A stretch of 50,415 nt of DNA from a virus (IMGVR_UViG_3300037840_000265:1-50415); one strand, 5' to 3'; counted from the stretch's first letter, positions 31,024 through 39,993 are shown. Numbers and translations: made by a program. The notes: generated from the letters alone by a model not told the origin.

Positions 31024-32739
31024 CTACCCCGCTATGCCCTTGTAAAACCACTCCGCGAAGGCGTCCGCCCCCGTCGTGGCCCGGTTGCCCTTCTTGCCAC
31101 CCGCCGCGCCGGCGCCACCGTCAACCGCGTCCTCGCTACCCGGTTTGCCGCCCTGCCCGGCGCCGCCCTGCCCTGGTTTCTGCGGGACGCCCTGCCCCTG
31201 CCCCTGCCCAAACGTCGGCGGCGGTGGAGGCGGTTGCCGATCCTCCTCCGTCTCGCCTGGCAACAACCCCGGCGACGTGGGCTCCGGTTCGTCCTCACGC
31301 ACGACGTTGACGACGGTCGGTTGCCCCGGTTGCAGGTTGATGTCCTGACCGTGGGCGGGCGGGAAGCCGTGCCGCTGCCGCAGTTCGTTGTTGCCCACGG
31401 CGCCGGCCTTCTGGAGAAATGTTTCCTCTTGCAGCGCGAAGTCAGGATCGTTCGGGTGCGCCTCTTCAATGTAGGTCAGTAGTTCGGTGTCGTTGAATAA
31501 TTGAGCGAAGAACCACGTCATTATCTCAGATAAGAGAGTGACCTTGGGGTTTATACAGTTGCTGCAAAAGTGCCAATCCGCCGTCGCACTTGACGCACGG
31601 TTAGCGCCCTCAACGAGTCCAGTGATAATCGGATTCACGCCGAAGGCTCGGTGAATCCGCATCTCCGTCGTGTTGCCGCTCTTCTGAAAATCAAGCTCGC
31701 GGTTCGTCTGCCCGATGTTCTTCACGTCCTCCAACATCCCGTCCAGGATCAACGGCTCGTTGTAGTGCTGCACGCCGCGGTAGAACTGCTTCACCGCGAC
31801 CATCAACTGCAACCGTTGCTCCTTCGTCAGAATCGGCCGCTCGGCCTTGATGCCAGGCGCCTGCGCTTCCGGGTGACGGCCGACGATCAGGGCCATGCCG
31901 GGCCAGATGCCGTTCGTGAACGTCCGCCGCTGGAGGTCGATGATCGCCTCGTCGGCGGACACCGTGCGGGCCGCCATTTGCAGCGGCGAGATGGCAGATA
32001 GAGGGTTTGAAGGATCTGGATAGTAGAAATAAAGGATTTCCTCCCGTTCGACGCGAACTGGCTGCAATGACCCAGCGATCCGCAAGAGCCAGTGATCGTA
32101 CAGCCGTTCGGCGGTGTGGACGGGTTCGATCCAGTGAGCGGGAATGGGCCAAATCGTGATGCCGCTGCCAGACGGCGCGTCGGGGTCGCGCTGGACCCAC
32201 CAGTACGCCTTGCCGGCGAGCTCGAGGCTCGGAATCGTGGACGCAAACAGAATCCACCTCGACATGATGTCGTTGGGTCGGCGCATCGTTTCGAGGATCG
32301 GGTGCGCTTCGATAATGTCAAGGTCTTCGTGGTACGCTTTCAGCGTGCCGGGGAGCCACGACTTGAGCAGCAGGGATTCTTCGCCGCCTCGCTTCGGCTT
32401 TGGTCGGCCTGGGGAGGATTGCGATTGAAGACGGGCCGCTTTTTTCTTGTGCCGGGCAACGCGAGTCGGTTGACCGCAAATGCGATTAGTAATAGCGCGG
32501 ATGCACGTCGCAGGAGTGCCGATGTTGTGCCGCAGTTGCTCCGCGTGGTGTTGCAGCGACTGAATTTGACCGATGCCGCCGAAGGTGTTGCCGAGGCCGT
32601 ACCCGGCGGCGAGCGTAGCGAGGATGGAGCCTTCGGAGACACCGGAACCACCGCCGCTGGCAGTGGCCTTGAAGGCGAAGCGGCGGCCGTCCGCGTAGGC
32701 GCGGGTCGCGGCGGCACAACGGTCAAGTGCGGTGGACAT
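31024..32739 (-). CDS. Portal protein
   Basis: A 571-aa protein of the HK97-type portal family. It has an N-terminal region with HNIGTPATCIRAITNRICG, then WILFASTIPSLELAGKAYWW, PAHWIEPV, REEILYFYYPDPSNPLSAIS and LSAISPLQMA.., followed by FTNGIWPGMALIV, NREL-D-FQ, IHRAFGVNPIITGLVEGANR and the crown helices. A Pro/Gln/Gly-rich tail of about 90 residues follows. It forms the dodecameric portal ring for DNA packaging. Short segments of this gene are duplicated in the gene upstream. Confidence 0.9.
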   Translation of the reverse strand: MSTALDRCAAATRAYADGRRFAFKATASGGGSGVSEGSILATLAAGYGLGNTFGGIGQIQSLQHHAEQLRHNIGTPATCIRAITNRICGQPTRVARHKKKAARLQSQSSPGRPKPKRGGEESLLLKSWLPGTLKAYHEDLDIIEAHPILETMRRPNDIMSRWILFASTIPSLELAGKAYWWVQRDPDAPSGSGITIWPIPAHWIEPVHTAERLYDHWLLRIAGSLQPVRVEREEILYFYYPDPSNPLSAISPLQMAARTVSADEAIIDLQRRTFTNGIWPGMALIVGRHPEAQAPGIKAERPILTKEQRLQLMVAVKQFYRGVQHYNEPLILDGMLEDVKNIGQTNRELDFQKSGNTTEMRIHRAFGVNPIITGLVEGANRASSATADWHFCSNCINPKVTLLSEIMTWFFAQLFNDTELLTYIEEAHPNDPDFALQEETFLQKAGAVGNNELRQRHGFPPAHGQDINLQPGQPTVVNVVREDEPEPTSPGLLPGETEEDRQPPPPPPTFGQGQGQGVPQKPGQGGAGQGGKPGSEDAVDGGAGAAGGKKGNRATTGADAFAEWFYKGIAG

Positions 32740-32743
32740 GGGG

Positions 32744-32890
32744 TTACTTTCCCAAGAGCAAGTGAAGGCGGATCGCAGGGCCACGAATCAAGGCTAGTAA
32801 ACGCGGTTTCCCGCGCGGCTCGTCCATGTCGAGAGCGACACGCGGCGGCAACGTGGGCGGTTGACGAACAGGTTTTGTGCAAGTAGTCAT
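32744..32890 (-). CDS. Small hypothetical protein before the portal gene
   Basis: A 48-aa basic, Pro-rich protein starting MTTCTKPVRQPPTLPPRVAL. It fits exactly between its neighbours (4-nt gaps on each side) but has only a weak GAG Shine-Dalgarno. An overlapping alternative frame cannot be excluded. Confidence 0.4.
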   Translation of the reverse strand: MTTCTKPVRQPPTLPPRVALDMDEPRGKPRLLALIRGPAIRLHLLLGK

Positions 32891-32893
32891 GGG

Positions 32894-33469
32894 TCACTCG
32901 CTAACGATGGTAGGTGCGTCCGCGTCGGTTTCAGGATCGTTTGGTTGCGCCGTAGGCACGAGAGAGGAGGTGCGGCCGACGATCAGGGACATGCCCGGCC
33001 AGATGCCGTTATCAAGCGTTCGGCGCTGGAGGTCGGCAATGTCATCCTGCAACAATGCGGCAGGACAGGAACAACCTGCGATAATCGCCCTTTCCATGGC
33101 ATCGCTGGCAGTGCCGAAGTCTGCCGCTTCACTCTCTGGAGACCGCAATCCCTTGTGCAACTCCTCCCACTCGCGGCGAAGCTCGGCCTTTTCCTCTGGA
33201 GAAAAGCAGCCCGCCATTAACGCCATACCAATCCTGGCATCATCCTCCCAGAAGAGTTTGATTATCCCACATACTACACCTTTCGCTATCTCGCCGTCGC
33301 GAATGAATGCCTTACCTTTCTCATCCTTAAGGATTTCGAGACACTCGCAGGTTTCAGTGTCAACCAACTCGCATTCGATCTCACGACCGTCAACGAACAC
33401 CTTAGCAAGTGGCAACACTCCGTAATAGCGTTGCCCGTTCACCGTGTTATTTTCCCAATCGTATCGCAT
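32894..33469 (-). CDS. Hypothetical protein with a portal-derived C-terminal segment
   Basis: A 191-aa protein. The N-terminal part (VLPLAKVFVDGREIECELVD, AFIRDGEIAKGVVCGIIKLF) is a beta/helix domain of unknown function, with EEKAELRREWEELHKGL in the middle. Near the C-terminus, DLQRRT-LD-NGIWPGM-SLIV-GR matches 18 of 21 residues of the portal protein, and the underlying 63 bp match at 54 positions. GGGGGAAAG lies before the ATG. The 136 bp upstream of it, up to 33605, show no convincing gene. Confidence 0.7.
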   Translation of the reverse strand: MRYDWENNTVNGQRYYGVLPLAKVFVDGREIECELVDTETCECLEILKDEKGKAFIRDGEIAKGVVCGIIKLFWEDDARIGMALMAGCFSPEEKAELRREWEELHKGLRSPESEAADFGTASDAMERAIIAGCSCPAALLQDDIADLQRRTLDNGIWPGMSLIVGRTSSLVPTAQPNDPETDADAPTIVSE

Positions 33470-33605
33470 AACTTTCCCCCTCTGCGGAACCCACCAGTGA
33501 AACACCGGCCACTCACGGAATTCGCACCCGCGATACGCTTTTAGCGAGGGCGTTTGGCCACCCTCAAGCCAGAGCCGGACTCCCCTGATGGCTGGAGAGT
33601 ACCAA

Positions 33606-34655
33606 CTAAGCAGCCTGGCGGTCCTGGATTCCAATCACCCGCGCCACGCCGGCGCTCCACGAAGACCCCGTAATCGCCAAGCCGCTCACGCTGCGAATGC
33701 GACGCCCCGACACGCCGGGCGTCAAGGCAAGACTGTTGTTGCCAGTCACCGCCGCCCCGGCCGTGTGATTCACGCGAAAAGCTGCGGTAAAGTGCGTGCT
33801 GTCCGCGACGGCCTCGACAATCACGTACTCCTGATCGGGCGCCCCCACGTTGACGCCGAGCACGCTGCCGACGATGATGCCGGTTGACGAACCGCACGCG
33901 ACCGAAAGCTTCGTGCCGGCGACAACGGCCGGCGTGATCGTAGTGGACACTGCGGCGGCCGGGTTGTTCGTCCCGAAAGCCGCCGTCCACGTCTGCCCCG
34001 TGGCCCCGGTGTGGTCCGTGCCGGTAACAGTCACGGTCGGATTGCCAGACCCACCGACGAACGTCGTGGTGATTTCCACAAGACCGTTGACCTCGCTGTA
34101 CACCGTATTATTGACCGCCGCCCCGGCGGTGTACGTTGCGGCGTGGTCGATGGTGCCCATGCCGTGCGTGTAGGTCGCGTTCAGGTTCGGGTGGATGCCA
34201 GGCGACATGCAGCAGGCCGGCGTAAGGGCCGCCTGGGTGGAAAATACGGAGTTGAAAAAGGTCAAGAAATCCGGCACAACCATGCCAGAGAACAAGGCCG
34301 AACCGAGCCCGCCGTTGTAGTAGGTCAGGAAGGTCAGCAGGTCCTGGATCGAGCTGGCCACTTCCTTACCGCGGCTGCCGATGTGGTTGATGAGCGACAG
34401 CATCGCCGATTGGAGTTGCTTCGACATATTGTCACTGGTAGCGTTCGCAATCACAGTGTTCGTCGATGGCAGCAAATCGCTCTCTTGCTCGAAATCGTCC
34501 AGGCCGAGCACGAGCGTTTGCAATTTCGACATACGATCTTGCACCGTGCCGGCGACAACGCCAGTGGCGACAGAAGAACAAGACGACTGCAAAAGGTTCC
34601 AGCTTGCTGCCAGTTTGTCCGTGTACGCAAGCAGGTTGGCGAGTGAGATTAGCAT
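33606..34655 (-). CDS. Putative virion structural protein
   Basis: A 349-aa protein. The N-terminal 150 residues are helical (LANLLAYTDKLAASWNLL, MSKQLQSAMLSLINHIG). The C-terminal 200 are beta-rich with Ig-like texture (TTFVGGSGNPTVTVTGTD, KLSVACGSSTGIIVGSV). AAGGA lies before the ATG. It lies between terminase and portal, so it may be a minor head or neck component; no family recognised. Confidence 0.6.
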   Translation of the reverse strand: MLISLANLLAYTDKLAASWNLLQSSCSSVATGVVAGTVQDRMSKLQTLVLGLDDFEQESDLLPSTNTVIANATSDNMSKQLQSAMLSLINHIGSRGKEVASSIQDLLTFLTYYNGGLGSALFSGMVVPDFLTFFNSVFSTQAALTPACCMSPGIHPNLNATYTHGMGTIDHAATYTAGAAVNNTVYSEVNGLVEITTTFVGGSGNPTVTVTGTDHTGATGQTWTAAFGTNNPAAAVSTTITPAVVAGTKLSVACGSSTGIIVGSVLGVNVGAPDQEYVIVEAVADSTHFTAAFRVNHTAGAAVTGNNSLALTPGVSGRRIRSVSGLAITGSSWSAGVARVIGIQDRQAA

Positions 34656-34672
34656 TGCGATTGTCCTTTGCG

Positions 34673-35194
34673 TTAGTGACGGCCAGCCGCAGAGAGTACT
34701 TCGCTGGCGGCGATTGCGTGTTGCTCCATGGCGATGAGTTTCTTGAACCGCGACTCCCACATTTCGCACACCCACTGCTGCGCTGCGATTGACATTTCGT
34801 TGGCTTTGACGGTCTGCTCAAGCTCGAAAATCTTTCGCTCCGCTCGCGCTAGTTCGTCGCGCGTGAGAGCGAGTTGCGTTGCTGTAACCTCCTCAAGAAC
34901 GGCCTTCCACAAATCCATGTGGGCAAGTTGCGTTTGAGCAAGAGCAAGTTGCCGCCGCGTCTCTTCGTGGGAAAGCGTTGCGGTTTGCAGCGCAGCGGCG
35001 TGCTGATCTTCCACGGCCACAAGGTCGTCCGCGTGGATGGACTGCTCCGCGAGGAGGCGAGCCCGCAGGCGGACCTCTTCTGCCGTGCTGTGCCGGGACT
35101 CGACAGACCAGAGTGAGCGCAGCCAGTGCCAGAGACGGGCCAGCGGCGGCGTCAGGGTGACAGACGGCTCAACGGTAGCGACGGAATCTTCCAT
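34673..35194 (-). CDS. Long coiled-coil protein with amphipathic N-terminus
   Basis: A 173-aa protein. An N-terminal LARLWHWLRSLW could be a membrane-surface helix; the rest is coiled coil (EEVRLRARLLAEQSIHADDL onward to KFELEQTVKANEM-like). The composition recalls spanin or scaffold-like proteins, but there is no clear signal peptide or lipobox. The function is unknown. Confidence 0.6.
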   Translation of the reverse strand: MEDSVATVEPSVTLTPPLARLWHWLRSLWSVESRHSTAEEVRLRARLLAEQSIHADDLVAVEDQHAAALQTATLSHEETRRQLALAQTQLAHMDLWKAVLEEVTATQLALTRDELARAERKIFELEQTVKANEMSIAAQQWVCEMWESRFKKLIAMEQHAIAASEVLSAAGRH

Positions 35195-35245
35195 GGGAAG
35201 AGCGTAACATGCGAGCGGCCGATGGGGAAGGGAGCGCGAGAACGG

Positions 35246-35641
35246 TCAGGGCGAGAACGGCGGCACGCGCGGCATATCGCGGAGAGACAAGTCAGCCCGT
35301 AGCGTTTTAATCTCGTTTCGCATCCGCTTGATTACCGCTGCCGCGATGTCGGTGACGTACTTGCCGAGTTGCGCTTCCGGCTCGCCCTTCAAGAGCGGCA
35401 TCAGGTCCGCCCGCATCTCCTCAACGGCGCAGGCTTCCGCCTTCCATCTGCGAAGCTGCCTCACTTCCGCCAGCAAGGCGGGCACGTCCTGGCGAGACTC
35501 CATCGCAAAGTGAAGGTCTTTGTCAGGAAGATGAAGCGTGCAACCGCGACGTTCGTAGACTTCAATCGTCCGTATGAGCCACGGTGGCGCCGTCGCAGCG
35601 TTACACCGATCTTCAATCGCCTTGAGTTCAGCGTCCGTCAT
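35246..35641 (-). CDS. Ead/Ea22-like protein
   Basis: A 131-aa protein. MTDAELKAIEDRCNAATAPP followed by W, and SRQDVPALLAEVRQLRRW, are hallmarks of the Ead/Ea22 family, common in early or accessory regions of tailed phages and without a defined function. It is unusual to find it between terminase and portal. Confidence 0.75.
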   Translation of the reverse strand: MTDAELKAIEDRCNAATAPPWLIRTIEVYERRGCTLHLPDKDLHFAMESRQDVPALLAEVRQLRRWKAEACAVEEMRADLMPLLKGEPEAQLGKYVTDIAAAVIKRMRNEIKTLRADLSLRDMPRVPPFSP

Positions 35642-35658
35642 CGCTAATCCCCTTTCTA

Positions 35659-35937
35659 TTATCTGGCAGATTCCAGCAGAGATTGCAAGAGGTCGCGGCG
35701 GGTTTTCATTTCCTCTTGCGGAATAGTAAGATCCAGAAACCTCAATCCAGCCGCCTCAATAGGCTTAACTAGACGCATCGCGTCATCCCACGGCAACGTC
35801 ACGTCTGAATAACAAGCCGAGGCATTGGCAATGAGCAGATTTCTCATGGCTTCCCAGTTGTTATCTAGCTTTCCAGCGTCATACGCTCTCACAATTAATC
35901 TACAAGTATCGTGGAGTCTCTCTATCGTGCATGTCAT
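35659..35937 (-). CDS. Hypothetical protein coupled to the terminase nuclease gene
   Basis: A 92-aa helical protein (TIERLHDTCRLIVRAYDAG, WEAMRNLLIANASACY). The ATG at 35937 overlaps the nuclease gene stop as ATGA, with GGAG upstream. No family recognised. Confidence 0.6.
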   Translation of the reverse strand: MTCTIERLHDTCRLIVRAYDAGKLDNNWEAMRNLLIANASACYSDVTLPWDDAMRLVKPIEAAGLRFLDLTIPQEEMKTRRDLLQSLLESAR

Positions 35938-36668
35938 CGCCACCACTCCTCTCTCTCGTCTGGTAAGTGGACCTCGACATCGCCCACGCGGAGAATCTCG
36001 CCGCCGGGCACCAGTTCAAACGCGGGCTTGACGGTCGGCTCGTCCTTCTTGTCCGCTTCCCACGGCGCGAAGCTGTTGTAACAAATCGGTCCTGTGTAGG
36101 GCACCGGTTGACTCTCGCCGAGCCAAGCAGCGATACACAACGCCAACACTATATCATCTTTGTCCTTTTCTCGCCAAGCTTCAAACGTCTCATTTGCCGC
36201 TGTCGTGATTTTAGCCCGGAACACTTCCAGTTCCTGGGTCAATGTCCGTGCCAACGGCAGGCTCGCTGCCACCTTGAGACGGCCCGTCTGGAGCAGGGCC
36301 TGGAGTACGGAGACGAGTTGTTTCTTCGGCACATGCGGCCCGTCCGGTCCAATCGTAGCATCGTGACCGGAGGTAATCGTCAGTGGCACGATACAGATGG
36401 GCGAACCCTCGCGGAACAGGTCCACCACGGCCCGGCCGACGCCGGTGTTGTCCACAACGAGTACGTGCGGGACAGCAGATGGCAGGGCGGTGAGTAACTG
36501 CCGCGTCTCCGTGACTATCAGTGGGTAGCGAGTGCCCAGCGGCCAGCGGTGTAAGTGCCGAGCGGCGTAATACCAGACTGACTCCACACCGGTACGCTCA
36601 AGAATCACCAGAGCAGACGGGTCATTCGTCTGTCCAAGGTCAAGACCGACAAAGTAACTCTTTGACAT
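35934..36668 (-). CDS. Terminase large subunit, nuclease (RNase H-fold) part
   Basis: A 244-aa protein. YFVGLDLGQTNDPSALVIL is the first acidic strand of the RNase H-like terminase nuclease; VLVVDNTGVGRAVVDLF holds the second; EKDKDDIVLALCIAAWL holds the third (metal-binding Asp). It is encoded separately from the ATPase. A GTG at 36677 would overlap the ATPase stop as GTGA and is an equally possible start. It cuts concatemeric DNA during packaging. Confidence 0.85.
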   Translation of the reverse strand: MSKSYFVGLDLGQTNDPSALVILERTGVESVWYYAARHLHRWPLGTRYPLIVTETRQLLTALPSAVPHVLVVDNTGVGRAVVDLFREGSPICIVPLTITSGHDATIGPDGPHVPKKQLVSVLQALLQTGRLKVAASLPLARTLTQELEVFRAKITTAANETFEAWREKDKDDIVLALCIAAWLGESQPVPYTGPICYNSFAPWEADKKDEPTVKPAFELVPGGEILRVGDVEVHLPDEREEWWR

Positions 36669-36673
36669 AAATT

Positions 36674-37594
36674 TCACCCAAACAGCGGCTCAATACCATC
36701 CGTCAGGGCCGCAGACGGCGCCGACGTAGTATCGCCAGTTAACACGAACAACGGTTGTACATTATCGTCAAGTGCCGCCTGGATGTCCGCGTAGGCGAAT
36801 ACCGCCCCGACCATATCCGTAAACTCAACGAAGTATTCCTGCTTGAACCAACGTTCGCCGATGGACAATCGCTCTTCCTCAAGAAAGGCGGGCGAGATAC
36901 GCGGGCACTGGTCGGCCGTGACTTTGAACCGCTCCCAGGCGCCGGCGCCGTGCCATTCCTCGTGAAACCACCCGCGTTTGCCGAACGGCGTTGACAGCAC
37001 CACGAGGCGGCCATGCGAGACAGCCAGCATGGGGCGCACCGCATAGTAAAGTGAATCGCTCACACGGGCCGCCTCGTCAATCACCAACAGCGACACGCCC
37101 GAGAAACCGCGGATGCCGCTTTCATTCTCCGGCAGGCTGACGATGCGGCTGCGGTTGGCGAGTTCGAGCGTCAGCTGTGTCGGCGCCCGGCGGTTGAGCG
37201 GGGAACCCATCGCCCGCCACGAACGCAACACCTTGTCGCGGAACAGCTCACCGGACTGCCGCAGCGTGGGCGACAGGAGAAGGATGAGTGAGTCCGGTTT
37301 TGACAGGGCGGTTTCCAGGGCCAGCAGAGCGGCAACGGTCGATTTTCCTGACTGCCGGGAGCAGAGCAGCATCAGGCGTGAGGCGTCGGACCGCAGAGCT
37401 TTCTGCTGCCATGCGTCCAGGTGCATCCCAGCCCGCTCGGCACGGACTACCGGATCGAGCGGCGCCGCGTCGGCCTCCTCGCCCGTCATTTGCAGCATGA
37501 CGCGCGTGAGCAGATCGTCGGCGGTCTCGTGGTCGTTCACGAAGCCTGCGTCGTGGAACAGAGGCGAGCGCGAGGAACGTGGCATGTGCGTCAC
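36674..37594 (-). CDS. terL: Terminase large subunit, ATPase part
   Basis: A 306-aa protein. DAWQQKALRS is the adenine-binding Q motif, LLCSRQSGKSTVAALL the Walker A with adjacent Arg, SLLVIDEAARV the Walker B, and LVVLSTPFGKRGWFHEEW the coupling motif. The protein ends before any nuclease domain, which the next gene supplies. GTG at 37594 overlaps the previous stop; ATG at 37585 is the alternative. It powers DNA packaging at the portal. Confidence 0.9.
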   Translation of the reverse strand: MTHMPRSSRSPLFHDAGFVNDHETADDLLTRVMLQMTGEEADAAPLDPVVRAERAGMHLDAWQQKALRSDASRLMLLCSRQSGKSTVAALLALETALSKPDSLILLLSPTLRQSGELFRDKVLRSWRAMGSPLNRRAPTQLTLELANRSRIVSLPENESGIRGFSGVSLLVIDEAARVSDSLYYAVRPMLAVSHGRLVVLSTPFGKRGWFHEEWHGAGAWERFKVTADQCPRISPAFLEEERLSIGERWFKQEYFVEFTDMVGAVFAYADIQAALDDNVQPLFVLTGDTTSAPSAALTDGIEPLFG

Positions 37595-37782
37595 TTTACG
37601 TTGACGGTTCGCTCGGCGGGTTTACTGCCGATGAAGATTTCCCATTGAGTAACCGAGATACCTTCGCGTTCGTACAGGCGGGACTGCACGCCGGCCTTAT
37701 ACCAGTTGAAGTAGACCCCGCCGATGATTGTTACCACTAAAAACACAATGAACAGCGTTGTCACCCAATCATCTTTACGCAT
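37591..37782 (-). CDS. Single-span membrane protein
   Basis: A 63-aa protein. Residues 7-25 (VTTLFIVFLVVTIIGGVYF) form one transmembrane helix after a charged N-terminus, and the rest is soluble. AAAGGAG lies before the ATG. It could be a holin-like or membrane-remodelling protein, but one span and no lysis neighbour leave this open. Confidence 0.65.
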   Translation of the reverse strand: MRKDDWVTTLFIVFLVVTIIGGVYFNWYKAGVQSRLYEREGISVTQWEIFIGSKPAERTVNVK

Positions 37783-37797
37783 ATCATTGCTCCTTTT

Positions 37798-37992
37798 TTA
37801 TGTCCGCCTCGCCGCGTCGTCTTTCCAAGCCGATTTAAGGTACTCAATCGCCGACTTGCCGAGGTCGTCTAGCTCGAAGTGCTTTTCAATGCAGTGGCCG
37901 GCGAGCGACTCCACCACGCACGTAGCGGACTCGATGCACGCCACGCGAAGCTGAATGTCAGTAAGTGACGGTAGGGACGGTTGAGGTTTCAT
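37798..37992 (-). CDS. Hypothetical protein
   Basis: A 64-aa protein, helical, with CIESATCVVESLAGHCIEKH and ELDDLGKSAIEYLKSAW. The function is unknown. It overlaps the previous gene by 4 nt. Confidence 0.6.
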   Translation of the reverse strand: MKPQPSLPSLTDIQLRVACIESATCVVESLAGHCIEKHFELDDLGKSAIEYLKSAWKDDAARRT

Positions 37993-38267
37993 CGCGGTTG
38001 CTCCGGTTTGTCAGCGTTAACGACAGTCGGCTCATCAGCCAGTAACTCGCCTGTGTCGATGTTCACCATCGGCGTTATATCGCCAAAGACGCACTCCATC
38101 TCAACCGTTTCGAGAGGTGTCAGGTTCAGTCGGAGCACGCCAACAGGCCGAAGGAAATGATTCCAGGCTGCGGGAACCTCTCGTCGGATGGAAGCAATCT
38201 CCGTCGTGGGCACTGACGGAAGCTGCACATGCAGTGTCCACTTACTCGCTTGCTTGTCCGCCGACAT
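37989..38267 (-). CDS. Hypothetical protein
   Basis: A 92-aa protein: beta-alpha-beta pattern with WTLHVQLPSVPTTEIASIRR, VGVLRLNLTPLETVEMEC and a Pro-rich end. The ATG has GAGG upstream and lies inside the end of the small-terminase-like gene. No family recognised. Confidence 0.6.
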   Translation of the reverse strand: MSADKQASKWTLHVQLPSVPTTEIASIRREVPAAWNHFLRPVGVLRLNLTPLETVEMECVFGDITPMVNIDTGELLADEPTVVNADKPEQPR

Positions 38268-39075
38268 CACAGACCTCGCTTTCGTTCTTACCGCCAACTA
38301 CACAATCTGGCACCACGGTCACGAGCGGCGAGTTCTTGCCAACCAGCACGGCGAACTTCGCCGCAATCGCGCGCCGCGCCTCAATCGCCGGTCGCCCGTC
38401 GATAATCTCCGACAGCACCGCCACCCACAGATTAGACAGCAACATCAACACATGCGGTAACGTGGCCACCTGCCGCAACTCGGCCATGCGGTCCAGTTCC
38501 GCCTTGACCAGCGTCTTTTTCTCTTGGGCGAGTTCGACAACCCGCCGCTCCTGTTCCTCTTCATCGGTCAGGCCCGCGACGAGCCGATCCATCTCGTGAC
38601 CAGCAACCGTCATAGACGCCGTGTCCTTGCGGGAGTTCGCGGCCTTGAACGCCGACCACGCTGCAGCAAGTTTCGCGGCCGATGCGGCGCCGTCGCCAGC
38701 AGCGAGGCGTTGAACGTGGCGAGTCAGTAACGCCTGCACCAACGCGACCTCTTCACGGAGGGCAAGCAAGTCTTTATCGCGGACAGCCGCCTTGTAGTGG
38801 GCCGCAAGATCACCATTACCAGCTAACGATGGATAGCGACAACCAGTCCCGTTCTTGTAACTCGGATGGTCAGGACCAGGCGGCAGTGAATGACCAGCGT
38901 GCATCCGACAGCGACCATTGCGACGATTACCGTTAGCACGGCAATGTAAATCCTGTCCGTGACGTTTCGCCCAGCACATATGAGGCTTCGCCGGCGCATC
39001 GCCTTGGTAGTGATGCAGCGTTCCTGCCTCGTACTCCTCACGTTGCTTGGCGTTCATAAGACCGTAACCATTCAT
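38242..39075 (-). CDS. Terminase small-subunit-like protein
   Basis: About 277 aa. The N-terminal HMCWAKRHGQDLHCRANGNR...GRCRMHAGHSLPPGPDHP and a NG(T/S)-type motif match the Cys/His knuckle (CxxH...GxCRMHGG) typical of phage small-terminase-like proteins. A helical region follows (LREEVALVQALLTRHVQRL, MTVAGHEMDRLVAGLTD). It lies just upstream of the large terminase genes. Starts at 39126 (GTG) or 39075 (ATG) have no clear Shine-Dalgarno. Confidence 0.7.
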   Translation of the reverse strand: MNGYGLMNAKQREEYEAGTLHHYQGDAPAKPHMCWAKRHGQDLHCRANGNRRNGRCRMHAGHSLPPGPDHPSYKNGTGCRYPSLAGNGDLAAHYKAAVRDKDLLALREEVALVQALLTRHVQRLAAGDGAASAAKLAAAWSAFKAANSRKDTASMTVAGHEMDRLVAGLTDEEEQERRVVELAQEKKTLVKAELDRMAELRQVATLPHVLMLLSNLWVAVLSEIIDGRPAIEARRAIAAKFAVLVGKNSPLVTVVPDCVVGGKNESEVCDVGGQASE

Positions 39076-39092
39076 GAAGACCGTTAAACGAC

Positions 39093-39461
39093 TCACGCAC
39101 TCGGCATCTTCGGCAGCGGCATCCACCAGACTACTTCACGTTCATAACCAGCGGTGTCCGTCCACAAGATGCCGTCGAAAACTTTCTTGAGGCACGCCAC
39201 GAAGCAACCGTTGTTGCGGCGAACGTTAACCGGACCGCACGCCAACACTTGAGAGAATAACGGTGGCAAACGGTCAGCAGCGAGAACCCACAATGTGGCG
39301 TGATTGCCGACACTGTTGTTTACCTGAATGAATTGCATTGCTAACTCGCATTCTCGCTCAACGCCGCAGAACGCCGCCTCAAGCTCCTTGGTTACTTCAT
39401 CTCCCCAACCTGACAGGTTGACGCGGTTGAGTAAATCGTAGGCACGTTCGTAATGCGTCAC
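39093..39461 (-). CDS. Hypothetical protein
   Basis: A 122-aa protein: helical N-terminus (YERAYDLLNRVNLSGWGDEV) and a C-terminal half with NHATLWVLAADRLPPL and YEREVVWWMPLP. The start is GTG 39461 with GGAG 5 nt upstream. No family recognised. Confidence 0.6.
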   Translation of the reverse strand: MTHYERAYDLLNRVNLSGWGDEVTKELEAAFCGVERECELAMQFIQVNNSVGNHATLWVLAADRLPPLFSQVLACGPVNVRRNNGCFVACLKKVFDGILWTDTAGYEREVVWWMPLPKMPSA

Positions 39462-39471
39462 GATGTCTCCG

Positions 39472-39993
39472 TTATCCCGGCGGTTCGACAATGAGAGCGA
39501 CACCACGCATTAACTTACCATTGTCAACCTCGAATTCTACGCGGTCGACACGTCGGCCCTCAAGGCGCCGCACAAACTTTTCATCACCAGACACAATCTG
39601 CAATCGTAGCACGAGCGGCCTGGTAAGGGGAGGTAGCGCCGGCGCGCCGTCGTCCGGTTTCTGCGGCGTGGGCCGCACGGTCGATGGGCCAGCGTTGGCG
39701 GCAGAGAGGCCCCACGCGGCCTGTTGGGCTTCCGTGGGCAGGATGGTGTCTCCACGTAGACCGGCAGTGCCTTGCCTCTTACCGCCCGATGCACAATAGA
39801 TCAACCTGGCGGCACTCTCGGCCAACCCTCGCCCCTTCTCACCTTCCCCGCAGAACGCCAACAGCGTTGTACCCTCGCTGTCCCAGCGGCCAGCGGTGAG
39901 AGCCCAGACGCCGCCGCGTTCAGCGGGACGCACGAAATGGAACGGCGACAGGTCGGCAAGCATGTCGCCGGCAAGGATCACGACGGGGAGCAT
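39472..39993 (-). CDS. Hypothetical protein
   Basis: A 173-aa protein: N-terminal mixed alpha/beta (VVILAGDMLADLSPFHFV, GTTLLAFCGEGEKGRGL), a Pro-rich linker, and a C-terminal beta segment (LVLRLQIVSGDEKFVRRL). GGAGG lies before the ATG. No family recognised. Confidence 0.6.
   Translation of the reverse strand: MLPVVILAGDMLADLSPFHFVRPAERGGVWALTAGRWDSEGTTLLAFCGEGEKGRGLAESAARLIYCASGGKRQGTAGLRGDTILPTEAQQAAWGLSAANAGPSTVRPTPQKPDDGAPALPPLTRPLVLRLQIVSGDEKFVRRLEGRRVDRVEFEVDNGKLMRGVALIVEPPG

Noticed and set aside
33470-33605. In-frame N-terminal extension of the 191-aa gene
   Set aside because: The ATG at 33469 has a strong GGGGGAAAG site and the extension has no such signal.
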